This document shows, in pieces, positions 1 to 8,922 of a stretch of DNA of 46,941 nt; positions within the stretch are counted from its first letter, which is position 1; every line of letters begins with the position of its first letter. A program made the translations under genes and the position numbers. Origin of the DNA: Bacteroidota bacterium (GTDB lineage Bacteria > Bacteroidota > Bacteroidia > Chitinophagales > Chitinophagaceae); the NCBI GenBank assembly GCA_030706635.1, contig JAUZOD010000031.1, positions 1 to 46,941 of the forward strand, written 5' to 3'. The notes beneath the pieces were generated by a model that had not been told where the DNA came from, did no database searches, and saw only the letters and a list, made by a program, of their open reading frames with translations.

Positions 1-357
1 CATACGAATGTCATGATGTGTGTTGGGGACCGGTTTGTGGTCATATGTCTTGATTCTGTCCGGGATGCGGAAGAAAAAAAATCCGTCTCAGACAGGATCC
101 TCCGAACCGGAAAAGAAATCATCCCCATCAGCCTGCAACAGATGAATCATTTTGCCGGAAATATGCTGCAGGTTGAAAATGTTCATGGAGAAAAATTCCT
201 CATCATGTCCAGTGCGGCATATTACTCGCTCAGCAGCGCTCAGATAGAAAAATTATCCGCCTTCAGCCGGATAATCCATTCCGCTCTTCACACGATTGAA
301 ACCAATGGTGGCGGCAGTGCACGCTGCATGATTGCGGAAATATACCCGGGTAATTAG
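1..357 (+). CDS. ctlX: CtlX-type citrulline/arginine amidinohydrolase, 3' end
   Basis: This is the C-terminal 118 residues of a gene that enters from the left; the frame is open to base 1 (HTNV before the first Met), so no start lies in the window. The HTNVMMCVGDRF segment and the terminal GGGSARCMIAEIY are characteristic of the guanidino-group hydrolase superfamily (arginine deiminase/DDAH fold), specifically the CtlX group of citrulline-utilisation hydrolases. The Cys in GGGSARC is the expected nucleophile and HTN carries the expected catalytic His. The fold assignment is secure from these motifs; the exact substrate is inferred. It ends 139 bp before the convergent RmlD-like gene. Confidence 0.8.
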   Translation, partial: HTNVMMCVGDRFVVICLDSVRDAEEKKSVSDRILRTGKEIIPISLQQMNHFAGNMLQVENVHGEKFLIMSSAAYYSLSSAQIEKLSAFSRIIHSALHTIETNGGGSARCMIAEIYPGN

Positions 358-480
358 TCAGCAGCCGGATAAGGTCTTTTTCCGGATTCATATTCAACAA
401 GGATTGCAAAAATCAAAAAGACAAAGGATCAAATGATCCGGCATTGCGAAGCAGTTTGTCCGTCAAAAAAAAACTAATTT

Positions 481-503
481 ACACATTTACACATTTTCAC
501 ATT
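481..503. repeat. octamer-period ACATT repeat, short copy
   Basis: Consecutive ACATTTAC, ACATTTTC, ACATTGCC units with an exact 8-nt period. It overlaps the 3' end of the RmlD-like gene. The same kind of unit, in a larger mirrored arrangement, occurs between sufB and sufC at 30408-30493, so this looks like an interspersed intergenic family in the genome rather than simple low complexity. Confidence 0.55.
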
Positions 504-1390
504 GCCTCATTGATCAGCCCTTCCAGTCCTTCCTGAAGGCTGCCTGGCGCAAAACCCAGGACCTGCCGGGCCTTGCTGATATCAAACCCGGTTTTTAATG
601 GTCGTTTCCCGACCTGCGAAAAAGTATTCGAATTTACCTCCCCGATTTTTGACTTATCCAGAGAGAAAAAATCAGCCGTCGCCAGTGCCAGCTGATAAGG
701 GGTCATCACCTCATCTCCGGAAAGATGAAAAAAACCGGCAGCCCCCTGGTGAAGGATTTTTTCGATGCCCCGGGCAAAATCTTTTACATCTGTCGGGGTG
801 CGGACCTGATCGTTCACAACACGGATCTGTTCTCCTTTTTCCAAAGCGGATTTTATCCAGCTGATGATATTGGTTCTGGAGGAATTTTTGGAAATGCCGT
901 AGAGCAGGCAGGTTCGGGCAACAGACCATCTGTATGGATACTGTTTTATGAGTTGCTCCGCCTCAACCTTGGTTTGCCCATACCAGTTCACCGGGTTCAC
1001 GATATCTTCTTCCCGGTAATTTCCTTTGTTGCCGTCAAATACGAAATCAGTGGAGAGAAAGATAAAATGACTACCACAACCCGCTGCGGCTTCGAGCAGG
1101 TTTTCTGTTGCGGTGACGTTCACTTCGCGGCATTTTGCCCTGTCTTTTTCGCAGTCATCCACCTGCGTCATAGCGGCTGAATGAACCAGCACATCAGGTC
1201 GCTCCCGAAGAATAAGATCCTGCATCTCCCGGTATCTGGTGATATCGAAATCCCGGTACTCTACCATGCCCTGCCAGAAAACTCTTTGCGGTCCCCTGCC
1301 CAGTGCAGCCACCTGATGCTGCGCATTCAGGAGTTGCCTGATCAGATGCTGACCGAGTAGGCCATTAGAACCGGTAACCAGTATTTTCAT
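497..1390 (-). CDS. SDR family NAD(P)-dependent sugar-nucleotide reductase, RmlD-like
   Basis: A 297-residue extended SDR. The N-terminal ILVTGSNGLLGQHL carries the GxxGxxG Rossmann motif, STDFVFDG is the usual strand with the active-site Ser/Thr, and WYGQTKVEAE supplies the YxxxK catalytic pair. These features and the length match the RmlD (dTDP-4-dehydrorhamnose reductase) family, which makes dTDP-L-rhamnose in the cytoplasm. No rmlA, B or C gene is next to it, so the substrate is uncertain; stand-alone relatives are common in Bacteroidota. It is convergent with the ctlX end and divergent from pfkA, with 215 bp between the two starts. Confidence 0.75.
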   Translation of the reverse strand: MKILVTGSNGLLGQHLIRQLLNAQHQVAALGRGPQRVFWQGMVEYRDFDITRYREMQDLILRERPDVLVHSAAMTQVDDCEKDRAKCREVNVTATENLLEAAAGCGSHFIFLSTDFVFDGNKGNYREEDIVNPVNWYGQTKVEAEQLIKQYPYRWSVARTCLLYGISKNSSRTNIISWIKSALEKGEQIRVVNDQVRTPTDVKDFARGIEKILHQGAAGFFHLSGDEVMTPYQLALATADFFSLDKSKIGEVNSNTFSQVGKRPLKTGFDISKARQVLGFAPGSLQEGLEGLINEAM

Positions 1391-1605
1391 ATCAGATCAG
1401 AAATATATATTGAATTTTTATAACCTAAAAAAAATGTCCGGAACAAGCCAGTGTTTAGCATGATTCTTTTATTAAGACGTCAACCTCCGTTCTGATTCCA
1501 TTCAAAATGCTTATTTTTGGGACTTGTTCTGGAAAGACTAAAGAAAATTCAATAATTCGGGATTTGGTTGAAGCTGATGCAACGAATACAACTCTTTATT
1601 AGTTA

Positions 1606-2589
1606 ATGCAACAAAAAGTATCAAAAATAGGGGTACTCACTTCCGGTGGTGACGCACCCGGAATGAATGCCGCTGTTCGCGCCGTAGTACGTACCGGAAT
1701 TTATTATGGATTGGAGGTTTATGGAATCATGCGCGGTTATAGCGGAATAATTGAAAACGATATTGTTCCCATGCACTCCCGCAGCGTTGCTAATATTATC
1801 CAGCGCGGGGGAACAGTGTTAAAGACTGCCCGTTGTAAGGAATTCTTCGAATATGAAGGCCGCTCAAGGGCTTTTTCCAACCTTAAGAAACTGGGCATTA
1901 ACGGCCTGATCATTATTGGCGGCGACGGATCTTTCCGTGGCGCCCATAAATTCAGCTCCGAATTCCAGATTCCCTGCATCGGGCTTCCCGGCACAATTGA
2001 TAAAGACATTGCCGGAACGGATTTTACAATCGGGTTTGACACGGCCGTTAACACGGCTGTGGAAGCCATTGATAAAATAAGAGATACTGCCGATGCCCAT
2101 GACCGTCTTTTCGTAATCGAGGTGATGGGCAGGGATGCCGGCTATATTGCCCTGCATAGTGGCATTGCGACCGGAGCGGAAAACATACTCATCCCGGAAA
2201 GAAAAACAGATATAGAAGAGCTGATCGCATCTCTCCAGGAAAAAGAAAAAAGAAAAAAACTGGTGAACCTGATGGTGGTTGCCGAAGGAGATAATTATGG
2301 CGGCGCGGAAGAAGTGGCTAAGGTGGTTAAACAGCGACTTCCGAATATAGACACCAAAGTTTGCATACTCGGTCATATTCAGCGGGGTGGTTCACCAACC
2401 TGTCTGGACCGGGTTATTGCCAGCCGCATGGGTTATTCCGCTGTGGAATGTCTGCTCGAAGGAAAATTCAACGTAATGATTGGTATCGTAAATAATAAAA
2501 TACACTTCACGCCGTTGGAAAAGGCAGTTAAAGCCAAACAAAAAATCAGCGACGACTGGCTTAAAATTATTAAAATATTGGCGTCATAA
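1606..2589 (+). CDS. pfkA: ATP-dependent 6-phosphofructokinase
   Basis: Phosphorylates fructose 6-phosphate to fructose 1,6-bisphosphate, the committed step of glycolysis, in the cytoplasm. The 327-residue length is typical of bacterial PfkA. Visible signatures are GVLTSGGDAPGMNAAVR at the ATP site, GGDGSFRGA (Gly rather than the second Asp of PPi-dependent enzymes, so ATP is expected), PGTIDKDI with the catalytic Asp, MGRDAGYIAL, and LGHIQRGGSPT, which binds the sugar phosphate. It is followed after 67 bp by pyruvate kinase on the same strand, so the two regulated steps of glycolysis are probably co-transcribed. Nothing looks degenerate. Confidence 0.97.
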   Translation: MQQKVSKIGVLTSGGDAPGMNAAVRAVVRTGIYYGLEVYGIMRGYSGIIENDIVPMHSRSVANIIQRGGTVLKTARCKEFFEYEGRSRAFSNLKKLGINGLIIIGGDGSFRGAHKFSSEFQIPCIGLPGTIDKDIAGTDFTIGFDTAVNTAVEAIDKIRDTADAHDRLFVIEVMGRDAGYIALHSGIATGAENILIPERKTDIEELIASLQEKEKRKKLVNLMVVAEGDNYGGAEEVAKVVKQRLPNIDTKVCILGHIQRGGSPTCLDRVIASRMGYSAVECLLEGKFNVMIGIVNNKIHFTPLEKAVKAKQKISDDWLKIIKILAS

Positions 2590-2656
2590 ATGCATTAAGC
2601 ATGTGAAATTGAGAATTCCCGGTTTCACCAGCTTAACGTTCAACTAAAAAACAACC

Positions 2657-4147
2657 ATGTCAAAAAATATCGACAAATACATTTATGGCCAGATGGACAA
2701 AAGAGCCGGACTGGAACATACATTTCACCGGACAAAGATTGTTGCGACCGTAGGGCCTGCCTGTAATACGTACGACAAACTGCTCTCCCTGGTAAAAGCC
2801 GGCGTGAATGTATTCCGGTTAAACTTTTCGCATGGGTCTCATGAAGACAAGGCGGAGATTATTCAGTACATCCGCAAAATAAACACTGATGAGCCCTTTA
2901 ATATTGCCATCCTGGGAGATCTGCAAGGCCCTAAACTACGGGTTGGTGAAATTGAAGGGGGCAGCATGCTGGTGAACGAGGGAGACATTCTTACTTTTAC
3001 CAATACCAAACTGGTCGGCAACAAAGAACGGATTTACGTTTCTTACCCAAATCTGCACCTGGATGTAAAGACCGGCAATACCATAATGATCGATGACGGC
3101 AAGCTGGAAGTGAAAGTAATCAGCATCGAAAGTAATAATGATGTAAAAGTGCAGGTTACCCTTGGTGGAATTCTGTCATCTAAAAAGGGTGTGAATCTTC
3201 CGGACACTAAAATTTCCCTGCCTGCGATTACGGAAAAAGATGAGATTGACCTTCAATTCATCATTGAACAGCAACTGGACTGGGTGGCACTTTCCTTTGT
3301 AAGAAAGGTGAATGATATTGTCGGATTGCGGGAAAAACTGAATCAGAAAAAAAGCAAGACCAAGATCATTGCAAAAATTGAAATGCCCGAGGCGTTAACC
3401 AACTTGCGGGAAATTATTCTGGAATCAGATGGCATTATGGTCGCCCGGGGCGATCTTGGTGTGGAACTGCCCGTTGAGCAGGTGCCTCTTATTCAAAAGC
3501 AGATCATCCGGAAGTCCATTCACCGTGCGAAACCGGTGATTGTGGCCACACAGATGATGGAGAGCATGATTGACCGCACCAAGCCAAACCGGAGTGAAAT
3601 CACCGATGTGGCCAATGCCGTGCTGGAAGGCGCAGACGCCGTGATGCTGAGTGCAGAGACAGCCACTGGTAATTATCCCACCCTCGTGGTGGAGACCATG
3701 CGCAAAATCATCATGGAGGTGGAGAGAACCGACTACAACTACAACCGCGAAGACGAACTGGCACCCCAGCCCCATTCCCCTTCCTTTCTGAGCGATGCCA
3801 TTTGCTACAATGCCTGTAAGCTCGCAAAAGATACACATGCAGATGCCCTGATCGGCATGACACAGACGGGTTATACCGGCTTCATGTTATCCAGTTATCG
3901 TCCCAAGTCCCCGTTATATATTTTTTCGAAAGAAAAGACCCTCATCAACCAACTCAGCCTTAGTTGGGGCGTACGTGCTTTTCATTATGCGGAAGAAGAA
4001 AGTATGGATGAGATCATTGGGGACCTTACGGAGATACTGAAACAAAGAGGATTTATTAAAAAGGGCGATGTAATCATCAATACCGGCAGCCTTCCGGTGA
4101 ACGAGCATCTGCCAACCAACCTGCTGAAGATTTCCAAGGTGGAATAA
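2657..4147 (+). CDS. pyk: pyruvate kinase
   Basis: Converts phosphoenolpyruvate and ADP to pyruvate and ATP. The protein is 496 residues, full length for the family. The N-terminal barrel has TKIVATVGPA, FRLNFSHG, the metal/catalytic segment VARGDLGVELP, KPVIVATQMMESM and the signature PNRSEITDVANAVLEGADA; a normal C-terminal regulatory domain follows. The phosphate-binding segment reads GDLQGPKLR. The Lys at residue 93 occupies the position that is Glu in K+-dependent enzymes (Glu117 of rabbit muscle), so by family knowledge this should be a K+-independent enzyme. It is likely transcribed with pfkA. Confidence 0.97.
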   Translation: MSKNIDKYIYGQMDKRAGLEHTFHRTKIVATVGPACNTYDKLLSLVKAGVNVFRLNFSHGSHEDKAEIIQYIRKINTDEPFNIAILGDLQGPKLRVGEIEGGSMLVNEGDILTFTNTKLVGNKERIYVSYPNLHLDVKTGNTIMIDDGKLEVKVISIESNNDVKVQVTLGGILSSKKGVNLPDTKISLPAITEKDEIDLQFIIEQQLDWVALSFVRKVNDIVGLREKLNQKKSKTKIIAKIEMPEALTNLREIILESDGIMVARGDLGVELPVEQVPLIQKQIIRKSIHRAKPVIVATQMMESMIDRTKPNRSEITDVANAVLEGADAVMLSAETATGNYPTLVVETMRKIIMEVERTDYNYNREDELAPQPHSPSFLSDAICYNACKLAKDTHADALIGMTQTGYTGFMLSSYRPKSPLYIFSKEKTLINQLSLSWGVRAFHYAEEESMDEIIGDLTEILKQRGFIKKGDVIINTGSLPVNEHLPTNLLKISKVE

Positions 4148-4159
4148 TATTCCGTCTAA

Positions 4160-4885
4160 TCATCTGCTCAGCTGAATCAGCATTTGTTCAATTTCGTGCC
4201 GGTCTGCCATCACAGATTCCTGATCTTCCTGCATGGAATGCTGAATGAAATGCATGCCGGATTTTTTATGAATACGTGCTGAACTGTGGAATTCATGCGC
4301 ACCCGTTTGCCTTCGGAGATCTGCGATATTCGATGCGCGCACGCCGGAACCGGGCATTATGAGAATGCGTCCGGCAGCCTGTTTAACGAGATCCTTTATT
4401 AAAGCGGAACCCAGAATGGCTGTGGGTTGCTGACCGGAAGTGAGAATTCTTTCACAACCAATATCTATGATATCCTCCAGCGATTCGAAGGGATTGCGGG
4501 TCCAGTCGAAGGCCCGGTGAAAAGTGACGCCCATGGGATACGCTCTTTCCACCAGCATGGAGGAATGCAGTTTATCTATCCGGCCATCGGGAAGCAGCAT
4601 ACCGATCACGACGCCATCGCAACCGGCGGATTTGCACGATTCAATATCGTGCAACATCACCTCAAATTCTTCTTCGGAAAACAAAAAATCCCCGCCGCGG
4701 ATCCGGATGATGGGATACAATTCAATAGTAATTTTTCTCCGGACCGCTTTGATCAATCCTAAAGGGGGTGTTGTTCCACCGCCGGAAGGGTCTGCGCACA
4801 ATTCTACCCTGTCGGCCCCACTGTCTGAGGCAATGAGAGCAGATTCGAGGTTAAAGCAGCAGATTTCCAGTAAGGAGTTTTCCAT
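4160..4885 (-). CDS. cutC: CutC family protein (copper homeostasis)
   Basis: A 241-residue TIM-barrel protein of the CutC family. The N-terminal LEICCFNLESALIA, GADRVELCA and GGGTTPPLGL, the central IRPR-like IIRIRGGDF and the GVTFHRAFDW motif are all diagnostic. The family is named for copper tolerance in E. coli, but a direct biochemical role is not settled, so the name describes family membership. Its ATG overlaps the last base of the glycosylasparaginase stop codon, which implies co-transcription and translational coupling with that gene. It is convergent with pyk, with 12 bp between the stop codons. Confidence 0.93.
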   Translation of the reverse strand: MENSLLEICCFNLESALIASDSGADRVELCADPSGGGTTPPLGLIKAVRRKITIELYPIIRIRGGDFLFSEEEFEVMLHDIESCKSAGCDGVVIGMLLPDGRIDKLHSSMLVERAYPMGVTFHRAFDWTRNPFESLEDIIDIGCERILTSGQQPTAILGSALIKDLVKQAAGRILIMPGSGVRASNIADLRRQTGAHEFHSSARIHKKSGMHFIQHSMQEDQESVMADRHEIEQMLIQLSR

Positions 4886-5907
4886 TATTTGAACCAGCTT
4901 TCGGAATCATAAATTTTTTCCTCTGTACCGGAATGAACGGCATAGTTGAAGCCTTTCTGAATGCAGTATGCGCCATAAGTTCCGTCATTTTTTAATGCCA
5001 GGAATCCGACCTGAAGGGTTTTCGCTTTTTCAGGATCCCGGCTGACAATCCTTTCCACCGCTTTTTTGCAGGCTTCTTCCGGACCAACACCCTGGCGCAT
5101 CAGTTCAACCACGAGGTGCGAACCAACTATCCGGATCACCTCTTCCCCGACACCCGTTGACGTGGCGCCTCCGACTTCATTATCTACAAATAAGCCGGCG
5201 CCAATTACTGGGGAATCGCCTACCCTGCCGCGCATTTTAAAAGCCATCCCGCTGGTGGTGCACGCGCCGCTCATATTCCCGGAACTGTCCAGGGCCAGCA
5301 TGCCGATAGTATCGTGATTATATGGGCCACCAGGCATGAGCGGCTTTCCATTGGAATCATATACTTTGTTTTCGATATTAATTACGGGTTCATACTTGGC
5401 AGTCTTCAACCAGTCTTTCCATATCTTTTCACTTTCCGGAGTCAGCAGATTTTCTTTTTTAAATCCGTTGGCCAGCGCAAATTGCAAAGCGCCTTCCCCA
5501 GCCAGGATAATGTGCGGAGTCTTTTCCATTACCAGTCGGGCTACGGAAATGGCGTGTGTTACGTGTTCCAGACACATCACCGAACCACAATTGCTCTTCT
5601 CGTCCATAATGCAGGCATCCAGCGTAACGTGGCCGTCCCGGTCCGGCAGACCGCCATATCCGATGGAATGATTTTTCGGATCAGCTTCGGGGATTTTCAC
5701 GCCTGCTTCCACAGCGTCCAGTGCGCGACCCTGTTTACTCAGTATTTCCCAGGCACCGGCATTAGCAGCCTTTCCGAAATTCCACGTGGAGATCACAATG
5801 GGTTTGTTTACCGTCGTTTTCTTCAGGATTGGAGACAAATGATCTTTCATCACCCATCCGGTGGAAGCAAACAGGGAGGATTGCAGAAATTTGCGACGAT
5901 TGAACAT
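4885..5907 (-). CDS. glycosylasparaginase (N4-(beta-N-acetylglucosaminyl)-L-asparaginase)
   Basis: An Ntn-hydrolase of 340 residues that cleaves the GlcNAc-Asn bond of N-linked glycan stubs. The precursor self-cleaves before Thr200 in HDTIGMLALD, which becomes the N-terminal nucleophile. The RVGDSPVIGAG segment downstream is the substrate-binding loop, and the preceding chain matches the alpha subunit (STWNFGKAANAGAWE, GYGGLPDRDG). The N-terminus FNRRKFLQSS resembles a Tat signal, so the enzyme is probably exported. This fits breakdown of host- or detritus-derived glycopeptides. It overlaps cutC by 1 bp. Confidence 0.93.
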   Translation of the reverse strand: MFNRRKFLQSSLFASTGWVMKDHLSPILKKTTVNKPIVISTWNFGKAANAGAWEILSKQGRALDAVEAGVKIPEADPKNHSIGYGGLPDRDGHVTLDACIMDEKSNCGSVMCLEHVTHAISVARLVMEKTPHIILAGEGALQFALANGFKKENLLTPESEKIWKDWLKTAKYEPVINIENKVYDSNGKPLMPGGPYNHDTIGMLALDSSGNMSGACTTSGMAFKMRGRVGDSPVIGAGLFVDNEVGGATSTGVGEEVIRIVGSHLVVELMRQGVGPEEACKKAVERIVSRDPEKAKTLQVGFLALKNDGTYGAYCIQKGFNYAVHSGTEEKIYDSESWFK

Positions 5908-6156
5908 GATGTTGATTTATAACTCAATTTATGACAATTGAAATTGCCATTTCATTTCTAGATCATATTTAATCACGATTGTCTGACTATTCTGTCCGGC
6001 ATTAACTGGCGGCAAATCGATAACATTTTTTTATCTGCCAAAGCACCCCAGGTTCTGATATTTTCAAAAATTTGCATGGGTGATGGTTCTTCGGGGCTGT
6101 CTTTTTTAATCCAAAAGATCATACTTTAGCCTGACAACCGCCAAATTTTACAGCTC

Positions 6157-8058
6157 ATGTGTAAGAAAAAACTTCTTGTACTTACAGCCCTTTTGTTTTG
6201 TTCCGGATTAATTTTTTCGCAAAATCAGTATCAGGATAGCGCCTGGTTCCGGGAAAATTATTACAAGCTGGAACGACGGATCACTATGCGGGACGGGGTA
6301 AAACTATTCACTTCTATGTACATTCCAAAAGATAGTACCCAAAAACATCCCATACTGATGGAAAGGACTCCCTATTCCTGCGCGCCGTATGGAGAAGATC
6401 AGTACGCCCGCTTATGGCAGAATTACAAACGGTATTATCTGAGAGAAGGATATATCCTGGTTTTCCAGGATGTAAGGGGCCGTTGGATGAGTGAGGGAAA
6501 ATTTGTTGACGTGCGTCCATTCATTAAAGAAAAAAAATCGGCAGCTGATATAGACGAGTCAACGGATGCTTATGATGTGATTGACTGGCTCGTTAAGAAT
6601 ATACCAGGCAATAACGGGAATGTAGGTGTAATCGGTGTTTCTTATCCTGGTTTTTACGCCGGCATGGCCGCGGCTTCCGGGCATCCGGCTTTGAAAGCGG
6701 TTAGCCCGCAGGCACCCGTCACCGATTGGTTCCGGGGAGATGATTTTCACCACAATGGCGTTTTCTTTTACATGGATGCATTTGATTTTTATGTATCCGG
6801 CGGATTTGGGCGACCGCATCCTGTTCCAAGAAATTCAGAAACATCCATGCCAGACCTGTATGACAGCAAAGACAATTACACGTTTTATCTGCGCCAGGGT
6901 GCGGATAAGAATCTGCTGAAATACACAGGTGACAGTATTGCTTTTTATCAGGAATTATATCAGCACCCGGATGAAGACAACTGGTGGCAGGCCCGGAATG
7001 CCAGGGTAGCTCAATATAATATCAAACCGGCGATTTTGGTTACCGGTGGTTTGTTTGATGCGGAGGATGGATACGGCGCGTGGAATCTGTATAAAGCTAT
7101 CCGGGCGCAAAGTGCCGGAACAAATGCCCGCCTGGTTATGGGCCCATGGTACCATGGCCAATGGGAAACGGATGATGCCACCCATCTCGGAAATGTTGCA
7201 TTTGGCAGCAATACATCTGTCTGGTATCAGAACCGGATCGAAATACCATTTTTCAATCACTACCTGAAAGGGAACGATGATCCTTCCCTGGCGCGAGCTA
7301 CCATTTTCTTCAGTGGTGAAAATAAATGGAGAACCTTTGACAACTGGCCGACTGAAAAAGCAAAAACAGAAAATCTTTATCTTCAAAAAAATGGTGGCCT
7401 GGACTGGAGCGCGCCAAAAGATGCCAGGGGATACGATGAGTATGTCAGCGATCCTGCGCATCCTGTTGCCTACACCGAAGCCGTTCATTTTAACAGGACC
7501 AGGGAATATATGACGGACGATCAGCGTTTTGCAGAACGCAGGGCGGATGTGCTTTCCTATCAAACGCCTATTCTTACAGAAGACCTTACGCTGGGCGGAC
7601 CCGTGATTGCAGACCTGCGGACGAGCATCAGCACCACGGATGCCGATTTTGTTGTGAAGCTGATTGATGTTTTCCCGGACACGCTTTCTTATCAGCGCAT
7701 AGACATCTATGCATCTTCCGAGGCGAAGAAAGCCTATCCCATGGGAGGATATGAAATGCTGGTCAGAGCTGAAATATTCCGCGGAAAATACAGGAACAGT
7801 TTTGAGAAGCCGGAACCTTTTAAACCGGGGAACGTGGAGACCGTCCGGTTTACGCTACCCGATGTGGCACATACTTTTAAAAAAGGTCATCGGCTGATGG
7901 TGCAGATTCAAAGCACCTGGTTTCCGCTGGCTGACCGGAATCCCCAGCGGTTTACAAACATCTATACCTGCAATGACACTGATTTTCAAAAAGCAACGAT
8001 CCGGATCTTTCACGATAAGGATCATCCCTCTGCGCTTATGTTACCCATTATCCCATGA
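6157..8058 (+). CDS. secreted CocE/NonD family (S15) alpha/beta hydrolase
   Basis: A 633-residue exported hydrolase with a signal peptide of about 21 residues (KKLLVLTALLFCSGLIFSQ). The alpha/beta-hydrolase domain has RDGVKLFTSMYIP, QDVRGRW and the nucleophile elbow GVSYPG with Ser162. Probable triad partners are the Asp in GGLFDAEDGYGAW and the His in MGPWYHGQW. The C-terminal part is the jelly-roll X-Pro dipeptidyl-peptidase C domain. Relatives include cocaine esterase, glutaryl-7-ACA acylases and X-Pro peptidases, so the bond cleaved (ester, amide or dipeptide) cannot be chosen from sequence. It is a monocistronic-looking gene divergent from the glycosylasparaginase, with a 249-bp gap. Confidence 0.9.
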   Translation: MCKKKLLVLTALLFCSGLIFSQNQYQDSAWFRENYYKLERRITMRDGVKLFTSMYIPKDSTQKHPILMERTPYSCAPYGEDQYARLWQNYKRYYLREGYILVFQDVRGRWMSEGKFVDVRPFIKEKKSAADIDESTDAYDVIDWLVKNIPGNNGNVGVIGVSYPGFYAGMAAASGHPALKAVSPQAPVTDWFRGDDFHHNGVFFYMDAFDFYVSGGFGRPHPVPRNSETSMPDLYDSKDNYTFYLRQGADKNLLKYTGDSIAFYQELYQHPDEDNWWQARNARVAQYNIKPAILVTGGLFDAEDGYGAWNLYKAIRAQSAGTNARLVMGPWYHGQWETDDATHLGNVAFGSNTSVWYQNRIEIPFFNHYLKGNDDPSLARATIFFSGENKWRTFDNWPTEKAKTENLYLQKNGGLDWSAPKDARGYDEYVSDPAHPVAYTEAVHFNRTREYMTDDQRFAERRADVLSYQTPILTEDLTLGGPVIADLRTSISTTDADFVVKLIDVFPDTLSYQRIDIYASSEAKKAYPMGGYEMLVRAEIFRGKYRNSFEKPEPFKPGNVETVRFTLPDVAHTFKKGHRLMVQIQSTWFPLADRNPQRFTNIYTCNDTDFQKATIRIFHDKDHPSALMLPIIP

Positions 8059-8119
8059 TGGCCGCGTTCTGCATGATTTAAAAAAAATGATTTAATTTGC
8101 AGTACCCTTGGGGTAATGA

Positions 8120-8827
8120 ATGCTTAAACTTTCATTCATGGAATCCGTCAGTAAACAACCCACACCACTTGAAATATGGCTGCATGATGTTCAGTCTTAT
8201 ATCTATAAGTGCACCCATCCGCTGATGTCCCAGGCCAATTTCAATTTTAACCGGGCCAGCTACAGTTACAAAAGGAAAAATAAAAAAAGCATTGATGAAC
8301 TCTTTTTTATTTTTCTGAATAAGTACCCGGTTAATTTCCGTGTCAGCTTTATATTGGAGATAGGGCATCCCCAGATCCGGCAGATCAAACAATCCTTTAT
8401 GGGCGATATCCTGCAAAAAGAATCGAATTTATGCAGCATTGTTTTAAATCTTAAGGATTTCTCCTCCCGGGATCCCCAACAGGAACGGATAAAGGACTAT
8501 ACCATTTATAATTATCGCGATTTATTTATTGCCGGCGATTCGCTGACACAAATCCTGCAATATGAAGTTATTCCTTTGTGTGACCAGATGAGTACGATTG
8601 CCCACATGAATGGTTTTTTTGAACGCAACCCGGAATGGTCCTTAAACACCCATAGCGGCGGAAACGTCTGCACCGATCTTATCGTGGCCAAACTCAATGA
8701 CAGCAGGGATTTTGAATTGCGGTACAACCAACTCATGCAAGGCATTCAGTATAGGGTACAGCAACAGCTGGTGTCACCGGAAAGCCGGCAGCTTCTGTCG
8801 CTTTGTTATGATGCGATAAAAGGCTAA
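8120..8827 (+). CDS. hypothetical protein, 235 aa
   Basis: I do not recognise this family. It is a soluble protein without a signal peptide or membrane segment, with an aromatic- and basic-rich N-terminal third (NFNFNRASYSYKRKNKK) and a C-terminal part ending in SPESRQLLSLCYDAIKG. A second in-frame ATG at 8138 (MESVSKQP) is an equally possible start, since neither has a clear ribosome-binding site. Codon use and the uninterrupted 708-bp frame support a real gene. It lies 61 bp after the CocE-type hydrolase and 95 bp before nagB, so its operon membership is unclear. Confidence 0.7.
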   Translation: MLKLSFMESVSKQPTPLEIWLHDVQSYIYKCTHPLMSQANFNFNRASYSYKRKNKKSIDELFFIFLNKYPVNFRVSFILEIGHPQIRQIKQSFMGDILQKESNLCSIVLNLKDFSSRDPQQERIKDYTIYNYRDLFIAGDSLTQILQYEVIPLCDQMSTIAHMNGFFERNPEWSLNTHSGGNVCTDLIVAKLNDSRDFELRYNQLMQGIQYRVQQQLVSPESRQLLSLCYDAIKG

Positions 8828-8922
8828 ATAAGAAAAAGTATCTTCCCTCCTGCACGATCTAATTTTTACTTTTTAATTGTTTAATTACCAAGTATTTTCG
8901 CACCCTAAAACTGCGCATATAC

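Noticed and set aside
358-496. ATCCGG direct repeats between ctlX and the RmlD-like gene as a terminator
   Set aside because: The copies are direct, not inverted, and form no convincing stem followed by a T-run.
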